This document shows positions 63,408 to 64,000 of a stretch of DNA of 64,000 bases, piece by piece. Within the stretch, counting starts at the first letter, position 1; each line of letters opens with the position of its first letter. Both the position numbers and the translations under genes were made by a program. This DNA comes from Scylla paramamosain (taxonomy: Eukaryota; Arthropoda; Malacostraca; Decapoda; Portunidae), in contig NC_087158.1 of NCBI RefSeq assembly GCF_035594125.1, positions 6,622,501-6,686,500 on the forward strand, read 5' to 3'. A model generated the notes under the pieces. That model was not told the origin of the DNA. It made no database searches and was given only the letters and a program-made list of their open reading frames with translations.

Positions 63408-64000
63408 TGTGCCGAGCGCATAACGGAGGTGATAGTGTCTGGCATCGGGTCCTACATTCCTCACTCTTTTTCTCGACCTAAACCTTCCAAACCTTGGTTT
63501 AACACAGCCTGTTCTCCTGCTATTCATGATAGAGAGGTAGCTCACGAAAGGTACCTGAGCCTTCCATTACTAGAATCTCTTACACTTTATGTTTCTGCCC
63601 GGAACCATGCCAAGTCTGTTCTCCGACTAGCCAAAACTCCTTCATTAATAGAGTGTCAAAATCTTTCAAGATCTAACTCCCCTCGTGATCTCTGGCACCT
63701 AGCCAAAAACATCTCCAATAACTTTGCTTCTTCTTTCCCTCCTTTATTTCAACCAGATGGTACCACTGTTATCATATCTATCTCTAAAGCTGAACTCTTT
63801 GCTCAAACCTTTACTAAAAACTCTACCTTGGACAATTCAGGGCTTGTTTCTCCCTCTCCTCCATCCTCTATGCTACCTATTAAAATTCTTCACAATGATG
63901 TTTTCCATGCCCTTGCTGGCCTAAACCCTTGGAAGGCTTATGGACCTGATGGGGTCCCTCCTATTGTTCTCCAAAACTGCTCCTCTGTGCTTGCACCTTG
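63408..64000 (+). pseudogene. Retrotransposon linker and N-terminal reverse transcriptase
   Basis: One frame stays open for ~197 codons to the window end. It reads CAERITEVIVSG, PKPSKPWFNTACSPAIHDRE, LYVSARNHAKSVLRLAK, SPRDLWHLAKNISNNFASS, SKAELFAQTF and finally DVFHALAGLNPWKAYGPDGV. KAYGPDGV corresponds to the K-x-x-G-P-D-G motif at the start of RT domains in jockey/RTE-type elements. The catalytic YADD motif would lie beyond the window. Near 63645 the phrase KTPSLIECQN looks like a small compensated indel. That this long part stays open suggests a moderately young copy. Confidence 0.82.

Larger units (their letters stand above)
62629..64000 (+). pseudogene. Degenerate non-LTR retrotransposon ORF (endonuclease + start of reverse transcriptase), cut by the window end
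   Basis: Conceptual product: an APE-type endonuclease/reverse transcriptase that would copy its own RNA into nicked chromosomal DNA (target-primed reverse transcription), of jockey-like organisation. Frame 1 from 62641 encodes NFCNIHSLRSSFQ and PHLLFLTET (the catalytic Glu region), then a TAG stop at 62737. The reading shifts to a second frame before ~62756 and stays open to ~63300 with [12 protein letters not shown] and [13 protein letters not shown]. It shifts again near 63294-63302 ([25 protein letters not shown]) and once more near 63403-63408. After that it is open to the window edge, ending in the RT motif KAYGPDGVPP. With one stop and about three frame changes it is dead. The family resemblance points to decapod-type jockey elements, from memory only. 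Confidence 0.88.

Noticed and set aside
63724..63924. 66-codon ORF (leucine/proline-rich) within the retrotransposon
   Set aside because: It is an out-of-frame shadow of the reverse-transcriptase region, which is open in the frame of 63408-64000.

Overview
This window is non-prokaryotic nuclear DNA. About 62.36 kb is one very A+T-rich, non-coding satellite array, and the last ~1.6 kb is a decayed non-LTR retrotransposon. I found no cellular protein gene, rRNA, tRNA or CRISPR array. The retrotransposon ORF resembles the jockey-type endonuclease/reverse-transcriptase ORFs that are abundant in decapod crustacean (crab, shrimp) genomes, so a decapod or similar arthropod is my best guess. That host call rests on remembered family resemblance only.

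Array layout (1-62358). The array is nested. (1) The smallest unit is a ~95-bp subunit that usually opens with a TTTTGAGTGTTTTT-like box, has a middle like ACCAAAACGCTAAAACGCATGCAAA, and ends near ACATTACCAGAAA. (2) Twelve diverged subunits (called here S1, S2a, S2b, S3 to S11) make a ~1.1-kb monomer; 60640-61736 is a clean example. (3) Monomers fall into types with shared private variants and indels. They are ordered into a super-repeat of up to ~8 kb, and each super-repeat starts with an inverted ~0.36-0.48-kb module. The module start recurs at 4699, 12704, 17958, 24872, 33157, 38485, 41514 and 49280. Super-repeats are 3.0-8.3 kb long because individual copies have lost or gained monomers.

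From 49280 to 56398 a super-repeat runs into a large palindrome-like turn (about 55.8-57.1 kb, with inverted sequence continuing to ~57590). From 57591 to 62358 the array returns to four plain direct monomers without the inverted module and is cut off inside subunit S6.

At the right edge, a 98-bp fragment of the retrotransposon endonuclease start (62381-62478) lies next to the satellite. After ~150 bp, the main retrotransposon copy (62629 to the window end) carries an APE-type endonuclease and the start of a reverse transcriptase. It is broken by a stop codon, about three frame changes and an endonuclease active-site change.

The main point of interest is the satellite architecture: a four-tier repeat in which one ancient inversion has been multiplied as part of the repeat unit. 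Identities and period lengths were read by eye, not computed.
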